A stretch of 57,569 bases of DNA from an uncultured Clostridia bacterium (GCA_944383685.1 CALWQM010000015.1:1-57569), one strand, 5' to 3'. Positions 8,660 to 18,518 are shown, numbered from the stretch's first letter. Program-made: numbers and translations. The notes: generated from the letters alone by a model not told the origin.

Positions 8660-9814
8660 ATGATGACAGTGCTTTATATTCTTCTTGCAATCGTTGTTCT
8701 TTTGTTCATGGTGCTTGTTCATGAACTTGGGCACTATATTGCGGGAAAAATTTTAAAATTTAAAATCACAGAGTTTTCCATTGGTTTTGGCAAGGCTATA
8801 TTTTCTCATACATCAAAGAAGACGGGTGAAAAATTTTCGTTTCGTCTTTTTCCGTTAGGTGGGTATTGCTCTTTTTATGGGGAAGATGAAGATGGAAAGG
8901 GTGACGAAAATTCCTTTAACAATCAAAAACCTTGGAAAAGAATAATTGTCTTTCTTGCTGGTGTCACAATGAATTTTATCACTGCAATAATCTTTTCATG
9001 GATACTTCTTTGCACGGTTGGTTATGACACTCCACAAATAATTGCATACAGCAATTCAATTAATGTTGGGCAATATCAAGAAGGTGACATTGTTACGCAT
9101 GTTAATGGCACCAAAATTGATTTTGCCTTTGGCGAAAATTTCAACATGGCAATTTCCAATGTGAAAACTGAGGCAAAAGAGCAATATAATGCCTATATGG
9201 AAGAAAATGGTTTAACAAGTCCTTTGGATATTCCAGAAGAAAATTATTATGAATTTATCATGACTGTTAAACGTGATGGAGAAATAAAAGATTTAACTAT
9301 TCAAGTTGTCCCTTATGAGATGGATATTACTGACAGTGAAACGGGTGAAACAACTAAACAAGTTGTCTATGTTATTGGGCTTGAAAGTGATTTAACTGGC
9401 TATCCTTGCACAACGGCATATAAATACGGTTTCTTTGAAGGGCTTGGCAGGGCTTTTCCAATGGCTTTTGGGTTTGCTTGGGTTGTGCTTAAAAGTTTAT
9501 GGATGCTTATTACTTTCCAAATTCCTATCACCGAAATGGGTGGAACAATCACAACGGTGGCAACTATGGCAGAGTTTGCCCAACAAAACATTGCAAATAT
9601 GCTTGTTTTCATTCCGCTTATTTCTGCGAACTTGGCGATATTCAACTTACTGCCGTTTCCAGCACTTGACGGGGCGCACGTGCTGTTTACAGTTATTGAA
9701 TGGATACGGGGAAAGCCGATAAATCGAAAAGTTGAAAACACAATTCACTTTGTTGGCATTTGCATTTTGTTTGCTTTTGTCGTCATTGTGGACATACTGC
9801 ACTTTGTCCTTTAA
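8660..9814 (+). CDS. rseP: RIP metalloprotease RseP (site-2 protease, M50)
   Basis: A 384-aa intramembrane zinc protease. HELGH (residues 21-25) in the first membrane helix supplies two zinc ligands and the catalytic Glu; LPFPALDGAHVLF near residue 335 supplies the Asp ligand (LDG). Between them lies an extracytoplasmic region with a PDZ-like segment (YQEGDIVTHVNGTKID). It cleaves anti-sigma factors, signal peptide remnants or similar membrane substrates. ATG ATG at 8660/8663 leaves the exact start uncertain; GGAG lies at 8645-8648. An 8-codon ORF (8590-8616) with its own AAGGTGA sits in the leader. Confidence 0.93.
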   Translation: MMTVLYILLAIVVLLFMVLVHELGHYIAGKILKFKITEFSIGFGKAIFSHTSKKTGEKFSFRLFPLGGYCSFYGEDEDGKGDENSFNNQKPWKRIIVFLAGVTMNFITAIIFSWILLCTVGYDTPQIIAYSNSINVGQYQEGDIVTHVNGTKIDFAFGENFNMAISNVKTEAKEQYNAYMEENGLTSPLDIPEENYYEFIMTVKRDGEIKDLTIQVVPYEMDITDSETGETTKQVVYVIGLESDLTGYPCTTAYKYGFFEGLGRAFPMAFGFAWVVLKSLWMLITFQIPITEMGGTITTVATMAEFAQQNIANMLVFIPLISANLAIFNLLPFPALDGAHVLFTVIEWIRGKPINRKVENTIHFVGICILFAFVVIVDILHFVL

Positions 9815-9834
9815 AGATAAAATTTCATTATCTC

Positions 9835-9863
9835 TTGACAAAATTTAAGTTTTAAACTATTAT
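9835..9863 (+). promoter_or_regulatory. SigA-type promoter giving a probably leaderless mRNA
   Basis: TTGACA at 9835-9840, a 17-bp spacer and TATTAT at 9858-9863. The ATG begins 6 bp after the -10, so the expected first base of the RNA is the A of the start codon. No ribosome-binding site is visible. Confidence 0.8.
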
Positions 9864-9869
9864 AGTAAT

Positions 9870-11399
9870 ATGGATTTTGTTCAGGAATTTAACTTAAAAT
9901 TTGGAAGTAAATACCCAAATCTTCATATTAAAAATGTTGTGGTGTCTGTGAAAGAAAACCTTTGCACCATAACTTTTTTATATCCTTCACAAGATGAGAA
10001 TTTAACTGACGAACAAAAGGAAGAAATCATAACTTTCATTAAAGATAAACTTAAATTGGAAGAACTTAAACTTAAAGTTAAGTTTATGAAAGTTTATGTT
10101 GAAGAAAAACTTATAAGAAAAATGCTTTTTCAACTTTTTGAAGAAAAATTTAAACTTTTAAACACTTATGTTAGAGATGATGATGTAAAAATTAAAATTG
10201 GTGGCATTGATGTTGAAATTGTTGTCAACGTGAGTCCTCGTATAGCAGAATTTTTTAACAACAACAAAGTTTCTAGTTATCTATGCAAGGAATTAAAAAA
10301 TAACTTTTTGGTTGATTTTGTCATCACTCTCAATGTTTGTGAAAACAAAATTGATGAAGTTGAAATAGATAATGTTGTTGTGAAAACCTCAGCAAAGAAA
10401 ACTCAAAGATATGATGTTTTAATTATTAAAGATGTTATTGGAAGCAATATTCCTCCAAAGCCAGAATATATTTCCTATATAACAGGTCCAAAAACATCTG
10501 TCATTATTGCGGGTTATATAAGCGGACTTACAAGGAAAGATTTTGTAATTAAAAAAGGTGCAAGGGTGGGGCAACAAAAAGCTTATTACACATTCTCAAT
10601 TTGTGATGGTAAAGGTAAAATTGATTGCATTTATTTTTGCCCAAAGAAACATGAAAGGGATATGGATGTTTTAGAAGAAAATATGTTTTTGCTTCTTCAT
10701 GGTGATGTGAGAATGGGACTAAATAGTAAACTTGTTCTTTACATAGACAAACTTGCCCTTGCAAGTGAAACTGAGCAACTTTTGCAAGAGGAAGAAGAGG
10801 ATGTTCAAACCTATAAACCAGTTGAAATTGAAAGACTTGGGGCTCTTGAACAAGATAATATGTTTGGTGAAGTTGACAAGTATAATGCAAAAATAATGAA
10901 CAGTAACATTGTTGTTTTTGACGTTGAAACCACTGGTTTAAACCCAGAATTAGACCAAATTATTGAACTTGGAGCAGTTAAAATTGAAAGAGGAAACATC
11001 ATTGAAAAATTCTCCACTTTCATTAAGCCAACCATTGAAATCCCTTATGAGGTGACAGAACTTACACATATAACAAACGAAATGGTGGAAGATGCTCCAC
11101 CTATTGAGCAAGTTATTAAAGAGTTTTACGATTTCTCCCGTGATTGTGTTTTATGTGGGCATAATATTATCAACTTTGACATCAAGTTTATTAGGCGTTT
11201 TGGCAGATTGCAAAACTTGGAGTTTGACAACAATTTGATTGACACCATGAATGAGGCAAGAGTTTCCAGACTTAAAATTTCAAGATTTAATTTGGGCACA
11301 GTAACAAAGGCTCTTGGAATTGAGTTAAAAGGTGCTCACAGGGCTTGGAATGATGCCTATGCAACAGCACAGGTGCTTTTAAAACTTAATGAGGTTTGA
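9870..11399 (+). CDS. PolC-derived exonuclease protein lacking PHP and polymerase domains
   Basis: The 509-aa product matches only the front of PolC (normally about 1,400 aa). Residues 1-190 fit the PolC N-terminal region, about 205-300 an OB fold (VIIAGYISGLTRKDFVIKKG, YTFSICDGKGKIDCIYF), and 346-509 a DEDDh 3'-5' exonuclease. Catalytic motifs are intact: FDVETTG (D351, E353), INFDIKF (D437) and HRAWNDAYAT (H490, D495). The PHP half that normally sits between OB fold and exonuclease is replaced by an acidic linker (about 303-345), and nothing of the PHP C-half or polymerase follows the stop. It sits in the normal polC slot before rimP. It could proofread for another polymerase or act in repair (inferred). 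The mRNA appears leaderless. Confidence 0.85.
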   Translation: MDFVQEFNLKFGSKYPNLHIKNVVVSVKENLCTITFLYPSQDENLTDEQKEEIITFIKDKLKLEELKLKVKFMKVYVEEKLIRKMLFQLFEEKFKLLNTYVRDDDVKIKIGGIDVEIVVNVSPRIAEFFNNNKVSSYLCKELKNNFLVDFVITLNVCENKIDEVEIDNVVVKTSAKKTQRYDVLIIKDVIGSNIPPKPEYISYITGPKTSVIIAGYISGLTRKDFVIKKGARVGQQKAYYTFSICDGKGKIDCIYFCPKKHERDMDVLEENMFLLLHGDVRMGLNSKLVLYIDKLALASETEQLLQEEEEDVQTYKPVEIERLGALEQDNMFGEVDKYNAKIMNSNIVVFDVETTGLNPELDQIIELGAVKIERGNIIEKFSTFIKPTIEIPYEVTELTHITNEMVEDAPPIEQVIKEFYDFSRDCVLCGHNIINFDIKFIRRFGRLQNLEFDNNLIDTMNEARVSRLKISRFNLGTVTKALGIELKGAHRAWNDAYATAQVLLKLNEV

Positions 11400-11496
11400 T
11401 TTTTGCTTGTAAGTGAAAATGTGCTTTTAAAGTGAGTTGTTTTAATTTTGTGGAATATATTTTTTATTAAAAAATAATAAAATATATTAAAAAACC

Positions 11497-11525
11497 TTGC
11501 TTTTTTAAAAAAATTAGGTTATAAT
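11497..11525 (+). promoter_or_regulatory. SigA-type promoter of the rimP-nusA-infB operon
   Basis: TTGCTT at 11497-11502, a 17-bp spacer and consensus TATAAT at 11520-11525. Confidence 0.85.
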
Positions 11526-11531
11526 ACTTAT

Positions 11532-11592
11532 ATCTTGTGGCAGGGAGTGGGCAATTTGTTTGCTCACTCTTTGCATATATAGGAGGTTTAAA
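11532..11592 (+). ncRNA. rimP-leader-like structured 5' UTR
   Basis: A 10-bp hairpin (GAGTGGGCAA pairing with TTGCTCACTC, one G-U pair) lies between the promoter and the rimP RBS. This placement and shape match the Firmicutes rimP leader motif, thought to regulate this operon. The following T-run is weak, so attenuation is possible but not certain. Confidence 0.55.
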
Positions 11593-12051
11593 TTGGCAAA
11601 AGTTAAACAAATTTGCGAAGAAAAATTAAGACCAGTCATTGAAGAAATGGGGTACGACCTTGTTGAAGTTGAATACGTTAAAGAATTTGATGGAATGAAT
11701 TTAATTTTCACTATTGATAAGGAAGAAGGGGTAACCATTGATGATTGTGAGAAGGTAAACAAAGTTATTGACCCAATTATTGATGAATTGAACCCAACTG
11801 ATGACAAACCTTTCACACTTGTTGTTTCAAGTCCTGGGCTTGATAGACCACTTAAAACTGACAGAGATTTAAGAAGGAATCTTGGAAGTGAAGTTACTTT
11901 AACTCTCTTTGCAAAACTTGATGGCAGTAAAGTTTTTGAAGGTGTTTTGAAGGCTTTTGATGAAAAAACTGTCACTCTTCAAATTAAGGACGAAGAGAAA
12001 GTTTTTGAAAGAGATAAAGTTGCAAATATTAAACTAATAATTAAATTTTAA
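11593..12051 (+). CDS. rimP: ribosome maturation factor RimP
   Basis: 152-aa protein for 30S subunit maturation. The N-terminal domain has the typical RPVIEEMGYDLVEVEYVKE, and LVVSSPGLDRPLK is the conserved family block before the Sm-like C-terminal domain. The start is TTG at 11593, six bases after a perfect AGGAGG; the longer in-frame ATG upstream lies inside the leader hairpin. First gene of the rimP-nusA-rnpM-rplGA-infB-rbfA transcript. Confidence 0.94.
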   Translation: MAKVKQICEEKLRPVIEEMGYDLVEVEYVKEFDGMNLIFTIDKEEGVTIDDCEKVNKVIDPIIDELNPTDDKPFTLVVSSPGLDRPLKTDRDLRRNLGSEVTLTLFAKLDGSKVFEGVLKAFDEKTVTLQIKDEEKVFERDKVANIKLIIKF

Positions 12052-12066
12052 GGAGAAAAATTAAAA

Positions 12067-13227
12067 ATGGTAAACAAAGATTTTTTTAAGGCATTAGACG
12101 ATTTAGAACAAGAAAGAAAAATTGACAAACAAACTTTCATTGAAACTCTTGAAACAGCTCTTACATCTGCTTATAAAAAGATGTATGGCGAAGCAAAGTC
12201 AGCAATGGTCAAACTTTATCCAGAAAGAAACACAATAAGAATTTACTCTTATAAAACTGTTGTTGAAAATGTTGAAGATCCAGATAAAGAGATTTCTCTT
12301 GAAGAGGCAAGAACAATGAAAAAGTCTTATAAGGTTGGTGATATTGTTGCAGTTGAAGAAACAACAAAAGATTTTGGAAGAATTGCTGCTCAAACTGCAA
12401 AACAAGTTGTTATGCAAAAACTTCGTGAACTTGAAAGACAAAATGCAGCAGATGAACTTAGCGAAAAAGAAGACGAACTTTTGACCACAGTTGTTAAAAG
12501 AATTGATGGCGACAATGTTTATGTTCAAATTGCTGGAACTCACACAGAAGGTGTGCTTCTTAAAAATGACCAAATTCCAGGCGACAAGTTCCAAGTTGGC
12601 GACAGAGTGAAAGTTTATGTTAAGAAGATTAAAGATTCTTATCATGGTCCACAAATTCAAGTTTCAAGAAGCAACATTGGCTTTGTTAGAAAACTTTTTG
12701 AACTTGAAATTCCTGAAATTGCAAGTGGCGAAGTTAAGATTAAAAACATTGCCCGTGACGCAGGCAACAGAACAAAGGTTGCTGTTTACAGTGACAGACC
12801 AAATGTTGACCCAGTTGGGGCTTGCGTTGGTAACAGGGGAACAAGAATCAACACCATTGTTAACGAACTTAACGGCGAAAAAATTGACCTTGTGGAATAT
12901 AGTGATGACCCACTTGAATATATTGCAAGGGCTTTAAGTCCAGCAAAAGTTTTGTCTGTTGAAACAAACGACAGCCTTAACATGAGTCAAGTTATTGTTC
13001 CAGACGACAAACTTTCTCTTGCTATAGGTAAGGGCGGACAAAATGTTAGACTTGCTGCAAAACTTACTGGTTGGAAGATTGATGTTAAGCCTGAAAGTTA
13101 TGTTAAACCTCAAAAAGAAGAAAAAGAAACTGAATATGAACTTACAGAACTTAGTGACGACGATTCTTTTGACACAATGAGTGACCTTGAAGAATTGGAA
13201 GAAATTAATGGAGATGAAGAGAAATAA
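12067..13227 (+). CDS. nusA: transcription termination/antitermination factor NusA
   Basis: 386 aa. It has an N-terminal RNA-polymerase-binding domain (to about 125), an S1 domain (about 130-200) and two KH domains, with [20 protein letters not shown] in KH1 and [19 protein letters not shown] in KH2. A 40-residue acidic tail replaces the C-terminal repeats of proteobacteria. It modulates pausing and hairpin-dependent termination. RBS GGAG upstream. The stop overlaps the rnpM start by one base. Confidence 0.96.
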   Translation: MVNKDFFKALDDLEQERKIDKQTFIETLETALTSAYKKMYGEAKSAMVKLYPERNTIRIYSYKTVVENVEDPDKEISLEEARTMKKSYKVGDIVAVEETTKDFGRIAAQTAKQVVMQKLRELERQNAADELSEKEDELLTTVVKRIDGDNVYVQIAGTHTEGVLLKNDQIPGDKFQVGDRVKVYVKKIKDSYHGPQIQVSRSNIGFVRKLFELEIPEIASGEVKIKNIARDAGNRTKVAVYSDRPNVDPVGACVGNRGTRINTIVNELNGEKIDLVEYSDDPLEYIARALSPAKVLSVETNDSLNMSQVIVPDDKLSLAIGKGGQNVRLAAKLTGWKIDVKPESYVKPQKEEKETEYELTELSDDDSFDTMSDLEELEEINGDEEK

Positions 13228-13487
13228 TGCAAAAAGAAAGATTAAGAATGTGTATCATTTGTCGTGAGCATAGCGATAAAAAAGAACTTCTTAGAATTGT
13301 TAAAAACAAGGAAGGTCAAATCTTTGTTGACAAAACGGGTAAAGCCAATGGGCGTGGGGCGTATATTTGCAAAGATAAAAACTGCTTTGAAAAACTCAAA
13401 AAAACTCGTGGGCTTAACCGTGCTTTCAAATGCGAAATTCCAAATGAGGTATATGATAAAATAGGAGTTGAAATTGAAGGAAATTAA
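13227..13487 (+). CDS. rnpM: YlxR-family RNA-binding protein (RnpM)
   Basis: An 86-aa YlxR protein. MCIICREHSDKKELLRIV and the NGRGAYICKDKNCFEK block are the conserved surface of this family, which binds RNase P RNA in Bacillus. It is coupled to nusA by a TAATG overlap and overlaps rplGA downstream, the standard nusA-ylxR-ylxQ-infB arrangement. Confidence 0.92.
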   Translation: MQKERLRMCIICREHSDKKELLRIVKNKEGQIFVDKTGKANGRGAYICKDKNCFEKLKKTRGLNRAFKCEIPNEVYDKIGVEIEGN

Positions 13488-13761
13488 AGGTATTATCAAT
13501 ATTTGTCACAAAGCGGGATATCTTATTATTGGTGGGGAAAATATTTTGAAGCACAGCCAAAAAATGTTTCTTGTGCTTGTTGACTCCACTTCTGGAAAAT
13601 CTCTTTTAAGAGAAATGAATTATGTGGCAAATTCAAGAAAGATTCCTTTACTCCAAATTGAAAAACTTGACGAAATAACTTCCATTGCTAATTGCAAAGC
13701 GGTGGCAATTAAAAATAAACCATTAAGTGACGAGATTATCAAATTAATAAAAGGAGAATAA
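13474..13761 (+). CDS. rplGA: L7Ae/L30e-family ribosomal-like protein YlxQ
   Basis: A 95-aa L7Ae-fold protein expected to bind kink-turn RNA. ICHKAGYLIIGGENILK matches the family N-terminus. I choose TTG 13474 over TTG 13468 because TAGGAG at 13462-13467 then sits at proper spacing. It overlaps rnpM by 14 nt. Confidence 0.88.
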   Translation: MKEIKGIINICHKAGYLIIGGENILKHSQKMFLVLVDSTSGKSLLREMNYVANSRKIPLLQIEKLDEITSIANCKAVAIKNKPLSDEIIKLIKGE

Positions 13762-13762
13762 C

Positions 13763-16321
13763 TTGGCAAATCAACAATTAAACGGACTTAGAACAATCAA
13801 TAACATACAAAGGGATGGCTCTTTGCAGAATTTATTATTGTCTATTAAAGATTCTAAATTGCAAATTGAGGCTTATTCAAAAAAATTGCAAGACAAGAAA
13901 AGTGAAGCACAATTAAAAGCAAGAGAAGAAGAAAAGAAAGCTTTGCTTGAAAAACAAAAAGCCGAAGAAACTGCAAAATTAGAAGAGAAAAAGGTTGAAG
14001 AAGAAAAGAAAACTGAAATTGTGGAAAAAACTGCTGAAAAAGTTGAACCACAAAAGGTTATGCCTGCAAAAGAAAACTTTAACCAAAATAGACCTAATAA
14101 AGACAATGGCTTTGTGAGAAGTCAAAACAACAACTTCCGCAAATTTGATAATCAAAATCGTAGCTTTAATGGACAGCAACAAAACAGAAATTTCCAAAAT
14201 CAAAATGGAAATAAAAACAATTTTGGAAAACCTGGTTTTAATAAAAACTTTTCAAATAATCAAAACAAAGACAAGCAAAAATCTTTTGTTTCAACAAAGG
14301 CAAACAACTATAAAAGTTTTGCTCCAACTGAAAGTAGTTCAGTTTTGGCACAACCTGAAAGAAACTTTGGAAATAAAAATAAGCGTAGGGTAAATATAGA
14401 CGAAAACAAGAAAGTTAGTGCAAAACAAAAGCAATCATTTGAAAAACATAGTGGAAATAACAACAATATTTATGTTCTTGATGACGAGGGCTTTGAAGAA
14501 ACAATAATGGGTTCAAGAAAACTTATCAAAAAGAATAAAGAAGTTAAAACTGTTGTTGCTCCAAAAATTACTCATGCCGTTTTAACATCCAGGGAAATCA
14601 CAATTAAAGATTTAAGTGAAAAGATTGGCAAACCTGTCACTGAAATCGTTAAAAAATTGATGTTGCTTGGAATTATGGCAACCATAAACAGTACTATTGA
14701 TTTTGATACTTGTGAACTTATTTGCAGTGACTTTGGAATTACTCTTGAACTTAAACTTGATAAATCATATGAAGAAAAAATGATTGATGCAGCACAAGAT
14801 AATGATGAGAAAAACTTGGTTAAGCGTCCACCAGTTGTCACAGTTATGGGGCACGTTGACCACGGAAAGACCTCACTTCTTGATGCATTTAGAAAAACAA
14901 ATGTTGTTTCTGGTGAAGCAGGTGGTATCACTCAAAAGATTGGTGCTTATCAAATCACTTTTAACAATGAAAAAATCACATTTATTGACACACCAGGACA
15001 CGCAGCATTCACTGCTATGCGTGCAAGAGGTGCGGAAGTTACTGATATAGCAATTTTGGTTGTTGCAGCAGATGACGGCATTATGCCTCAAACGGTGGAA
15101 GCAATTAATCATATTAAGGCTGCAAAAGTTCCAATGATTGTTGCAATCAACAAAATGGATAAGCCAGAAGCAAACCCAGACAGAGTTAAACAACAACTCA
15201 CCGAACATGGAATTTTACCAGAAGAATGGGGCGGAGATGCAATTTGTATTCCTATTTCCGCTAAAACAGGTATGGGACTTGACGAGCTTAAAAAAATGAT
15301 TTTGCTTGTTGCTGAAATGGAAGACCTTAAAGCAAATCCAGACAGAAAAGCAACAGGTGTTATCATTGAGGCTGAACTTGACAAGGCTCGTGGGCCAGTT
15401 GCAACTGTTCTTGTTCAAAACGGAACTTTAAAGATTGGCGACACCATTGTCAGCGGTATAACTTATGGCAAAGTTAAGGCTATGTTTGACGAAAATGGCA
15501 AACCTGTGAAGAAGGCTCCACCATCAACCCCAGTTGCTGTGATGGGCTTTAACGATGTTCCTTCCTCTGGTGACCAAGTGTTTGCTGTTGAAGATTCTCT
15601 TTCAAAACAGGTTATTCATGAAAGGATCAACAAAATTAAAGAGGAAAGAGCAAAACAAACTTCTGGCGTAAGTGCTGACGATTTTATGAGCCGTATCCAT
15701 GAAGGCAATTTGAAGAACCTTAACATCATCATTAAAGCAGATACACAAGGTTCTGTTGAAGCATTGAAAGGTTCTTTGGAAGCAATTAGAAACGAAGAGG
15801 TTAAAGTGGTAACAATTCACAGTGGGGCAGGTGCAATCACTGAAAGTGACTTAATTTTGGCTCAAACAACTGGCTCAACAATCATTGCTTTCAACATTAA
15901 AATTCCATCAAAAACACAACAGCTTGCAGATTCTCTTAAAGTTAACATCATTGAAAGCAAAATTATCTATGATGTTGTTGACCAAATAACAAAGATGAGC
16001 AAGGGTATGATGGCTGTTAAGTATGAAGAAAAATATATTGGAACAGCTGAAATTCGTGCAGTGTTTAAACTTTCTTCTGCTGGAAAGATTGCAGGAAGTT
16101 ATGTGACAGATGGTAAAATTCAAAGAAATGCCATTGCAAAAATCAAGAGAAATGGAAATATTGTTTTTGAAACAAGTGTTGAATCTTTGAAGATTGTGAA
16201 AGATGAAAAAGCAGAAGTTGCTCGTGGCTTTGAATGTGGTGTTAAGTTTAAAGATAACTTTGATTTCCAAGAAGGCGACATTGTTGAATATTATGTTAAA
16301 GAGGAGGTAAAAAGAGATTAA
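13763..16321 (+). CDS. infB: translation initiation factor IF-2 with Asn/Gln-rich N-terminal region
   Basis: 852 aa, starting at TTG 13763 after AAGGAG. Residues 1-100 are a charged helix; about 100-235 are dominated by Asn, Gln, Phe, Lys and Arg (low complexity, disordered); about 275-335 is the IF2 N2 domain. The GTPase domain has [11 protein letters not shown] near residue 360, DTPGHAAFT (G3) and NKMD (G4), followed by the beta-barrel and fMet-tRNA-binding C-terminal domains. It positions initiator tRNA on the 30S subunit. The Asn/Gln-rich segment is unusual. Confidence 0.97.
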   Translation: MANQQLNGLRTINNIQRDGSLQNLLLSIKDSKLQIEAYSKKLQDKKSEAQLKAREEEKKALLEKQKAEETAKLEEKKVEEEKKTEIVEKTAEKVEPQKVMPAKENFNQNRPNKDNGFVRSQNNNFRKFDNQNRSFNGQQQNRNFQNQNGNKNNFGKPGFNKNFSNNQNKDKQKSFVSTKANNYKSFAPTESSSVLAQPERNFGNKNKRRVNIDENKKVSAKQKQSFEKHSGNNNNIYVLDDEGFEETIMGSRKLIKKNKEVKTVVAPKITHAVLTSREITIKDLSEKIGKPVTEIVKKLMLLGIMATINSTIDFDTCELICSDFGITLELKLDKSYEEKMIDAAQDNDEKNLVKRPPVVTVMGHVDHGKTSLLDAFRKTNVVSGEAGGITQKIGAYQITFNNEKITFIDTPGHAAFTAMRARGAEVTDIAILVVAADDGIMPQTVEAINHIKAAKVPMIVAINKMDKPEANPDRVKQQLTEHGILPEEWGGDAICIPISAKTGMGLDELKKMILLVAEMEDLKANPDRKATGVIIEAELDKARGPVATVLVQNGTLKIGDTIVSGITYGKVKAMFDENGKPVKKAPPSTPVAVMGFNDVPSSGDQVFAVEDSLSKQVIHERINKIKEERAKQTSGVSADDFMSRIHEGNLKNLNIIIKADTQGSVEALKGSLEAIRNEEVKVVTIHSGAGAITESDLILAQTTGSTIIAFNIKIPSKTQQLADSLKVNIIESKIIYDVVDQITKMSKGMMAVKYEEKYIGTAEIRAVFKLSSAGKIAGSYVTDGKIQRNAIAKIKRNGNIVFETSVESLKIVKDEKAEVARGFECGVKFKDNFDFQEGDIVEYYVKEEVKRD

Positions 16322-16358
16322 TAAATTTTTAATCTCTTTTTAATTTTTAGGAGGATTT

Positions 16359-16721
16359 ATGAGTAATAGACAAGAGAGAGCAAACAGCGAAATTCAAAAA
16401 TGTTTAATTGAAATTATACAACACAAAATGAATGACCCAAGGCTTGACAAGGTGATAACAGTAAGTGATGTTAAAGTGAGTACTGATTTCAAGTTTTGCC
16501 GAGTTAAGATAAGCGTTTTGGACTTAAAAGATATCAACATGGTGACGAATGTTCTTCAAAAGTCGGAAGGATACATTAAAAGAGAACTTGCTTCTATGAT
16601 TGATATGCCTTTTTTGCCAAAAATTAAGTTTGAAGTTGACAAAGGGGCAATCAGCACACTTAGAGTTGAAGAAATTTTAAAAAACCTTTATATTCCTGCG
16701 GAGGAAGAGGATGGAGAGTAA
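16359..16721 (+). CDS. rbfA: 30S ribosome-binding factor RbfA
   Basis: 120-aa cold-shock ribosome assembly factor with a type II KH fold. RQERANSEIQKCLIEIIQHK and the DPRLDKVITVSDVKVSTDF block are typical. It follows infB by 37 nt with a strong AGGAGG and overlaps the next start by 11 nt. Confidence 0.94.
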   Translation: MSNRQERANSEIQKCLIEIIQHKMNDPRLDKVITVSDVKVSTDFKFCRVKISVLDLKDINMVTNVLQKSEGYIKRELASMIDMPFLPKIKFEVDKGAISTLRVEEILKNLYIPAEEEDGE

Positions 16722-17664
16722 GGAAATAAAAAAGATAATTTCATCCTCAAAAAATGTGGCAATTTTTGGACATGCTGTTCCTGATTTAGATTGTTTTGGG
16801 GCAATGTATGGTGCAAAATTTTTATGCGAGCAACTTGGTGCAAAAGCACATATTTTTTCAACGGCTTCAAAGGATTTGTTTTTGTTTAAGATTTTTGATT
16901 ACAACAAAATTGAAACTGATTTTGATGAAAGTAAGTTTGACCTTGTTCTTATTGTTGATGCAAATGAATTTTTAAGATTGGACAGCGCATTTCGTGATAA
17001 GGTTCAAAGGCATAAAAATGTTTTGGTGATTGACCACCATGAGCAAAGCCGTGTTGAAAGTGGTTGCAAATTTTATGTCCACAGCGAGTTTTGTGCAGCA
17101 AGTTTAATTATCACAGACCTTCTTTATGAATATAAAATTAAAATTAGCAAAGAAGTTGGAGAGTTTTTATTTGCAGGAATTGTGGGAGATACAGGCAGAT
17201 TTTTGCATACAAACACAGATAAACACACTTTTGAAATGGTCACAAAGTTAATGGATTTAGGAATTGATATCCAAAAAATATATGATGCGACATACCGTTC
17301 AAAAACCTTGAAGCAAGTTAATGTTCAAAAGTTTTTATATGACAATATGAACATTGTGAATAATCATGCTTGCTATATTGTTGTTTCCAACAAAGATTTA
17401 AAGAAACTTGATGCCCGCTTTGAAGACGTTAAACTTTTTATGGACGACCTTAACCAAATCAATGAATTTGATGTTGTTATGGTGGCTTATGAACTTGATA
17501 AAGATGAATACAAGGTAAGTTGCCGTTCAAAGAATGGTTTTGAAGTAAATAAAGTTGCTAAAAAACAAGGTGGCGGTGGACACAAAATGGCCGCAGGATT
17601 TAAATTAAGTGGCAACAAAAAACTTGTTGCAGGAAAATTGAAAAATATTTGTGAGGAAATTTAA
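16711..17664 (+). CDS. nrnA: DHH-family oligoribonuclease/pAp phosphatase NrnA
   Basis: 317 aa with DHH then DHHA1 domains. Metal-binding motifs run in order: GHAVPDLDCFGA, VDAN, IDHHEQ and GIVGDTGRFLHTNTD; the DHHA1 motif GGGGHKMAAGF is near the end. NrnA degrades 2-5 nt RNAs and pAp in the cytosol. It overlaps rbfA and is coupled to truB by TAATG. The rbfA-nrnA-truB order is standard in Firmicutes. Confidence 0.93.
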   Translation: MESKEIKKIISSSKNVAIFGHAVPDLDCFGAMYGAKFLCEQLGAKAHIFSTASKDLFLFKIFDYNKIETDFDESKFDLVLIVDANEFLRLDSAFRDKVQRHKNVLVIDHHEQSRVESGCKFYVHSEFCAASLIITDLLYEYKIKISKEVGEFLFAGIVGDTGRFLHTNTDKHTFEMVTKLMDLGIDIQKIYDATYRSKTLKQVNVQKFLYDNMNIVNNHACYIVVSNKDLKKLDARFEDVKLFMDDLNQINEFDVVMVAYELDKDEYKVSCRSKNGFEVNKVAKKQGGGGHKMAAGFKLSGNKKLVAGKLKNICEEI

Positions 17665-18518
17665 TGATTAATGAACAAAGTGGAGTTTTGCTTGTTAATA
17701 AGCCAAGGGGTCTTTCATCCAATAAGATTGTCAATTTGGTAAAATATAGATTGCATGCAAAAAAGTGTGGGCATTTGGGAACACTTGACTTGGAGGGTGA
17801 AGGGCTGTTGCCTGTGACAATTAATCATGCAACGAAACTTTTTGACTACTTTTTGGCAAAAGATAAAACTTATGAAACAGTTTTTGTTTTTGGTTTTGAA
17901 ACTGACACACTTGACACTTCTGGCAAAGTTTTGAAAGAAAAGATTCCAACTTTCACAGAGGAAGAACTTGAATGTGAAGTGAATAAAATGGTTGGAAAAT
18001 ATATGCAGATGCCTCCACAATATTCGGCAAAAAAAGTCAATGGTAAAGTTGGGTATAAGGAAGCAAGAAAAGGAGAGTATATTGATTTAAAACCAAAGGA
18101 AATTGAAATTTATTCTTTCAAAATTTTGGAAAAACTTTCTATTAACTCTTACCGCTTTGAAATTTCATGTTCAAGTGGAACTTATATAAGAAGTGTGTGT
18201 CGTGACCTTGCATACCACCTTGGCACCTATGGTAGTATGCAATGCATACTACGCACAAGATGTGGTGGTTTTTATTTGAAAGATGCATACTCGCTTGATG
18301 AAATTGAAAAGGGTGAATTTAAGATTATACCATGTGAAAACTTGTTTGATTTTAATGTTATAAAGTTAAACGAAAAGGAATTTTTCAAACTTTCAAATGG
18401 TCAAAATTTAACATTAAGTTTTGAAGATGGTGAATACAAAATTTTTTATAAAGATTTATTTTTGGGCATTGGAAAAGTTGAAAACAAAAATTTAAAATTA
18501 AAGTTGAGATTGTTTTAA
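17664..18518 (+). CDS. truB: tRNA pseudouridine(55) synthase TruB
   Basis: 284 aa. The catalytic Asp is in HLGTLDLEGEGLLPV, where most homologues have GTLDPxAxG, a mild substitution. Other motifs are LLVNKPRGLSSNK, MPPQYSAKKVNG and SCSSGTYIRSVCRDLA; a PUA-like C-terminal domain follows. ribF and rpsO, the usual next genes, are absent. A 21-nt near-perfect palindrome (18232-18252) lies within the coding region. Confidence 0.95.
   Translation: MINEQSGVLLVNKPRGLSSNKIVNLVKYRLHAKKCGHLGTLDLEGEGLLPVTINHATKLFDYFLAKDKTYETVFVFGFETDTLDTSGKVLKEKIPTFTEEELECEVNKMVGKYMQMPPQYSAKKVNGKVGYKEARKGEYIDLKPKEIEIYSFKILEKLSINSYRFEISCSSGTYIRSVCRDLAYHLGTYGSMQCILRTRCGGFYLKDAYSLDEIEKGEFKIIPCENLFDFNVIKLNEKEFFKLSNGQNLTLSFEDGEYKIFYKDLFLGIGKVENKNLKLKLRLF

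Noticed and set aside
11560..11592. Longer RimP start at ATG 11560
   Set aside because: It falls within the leader hairpin; TTG 11593 has a perfect RBS.
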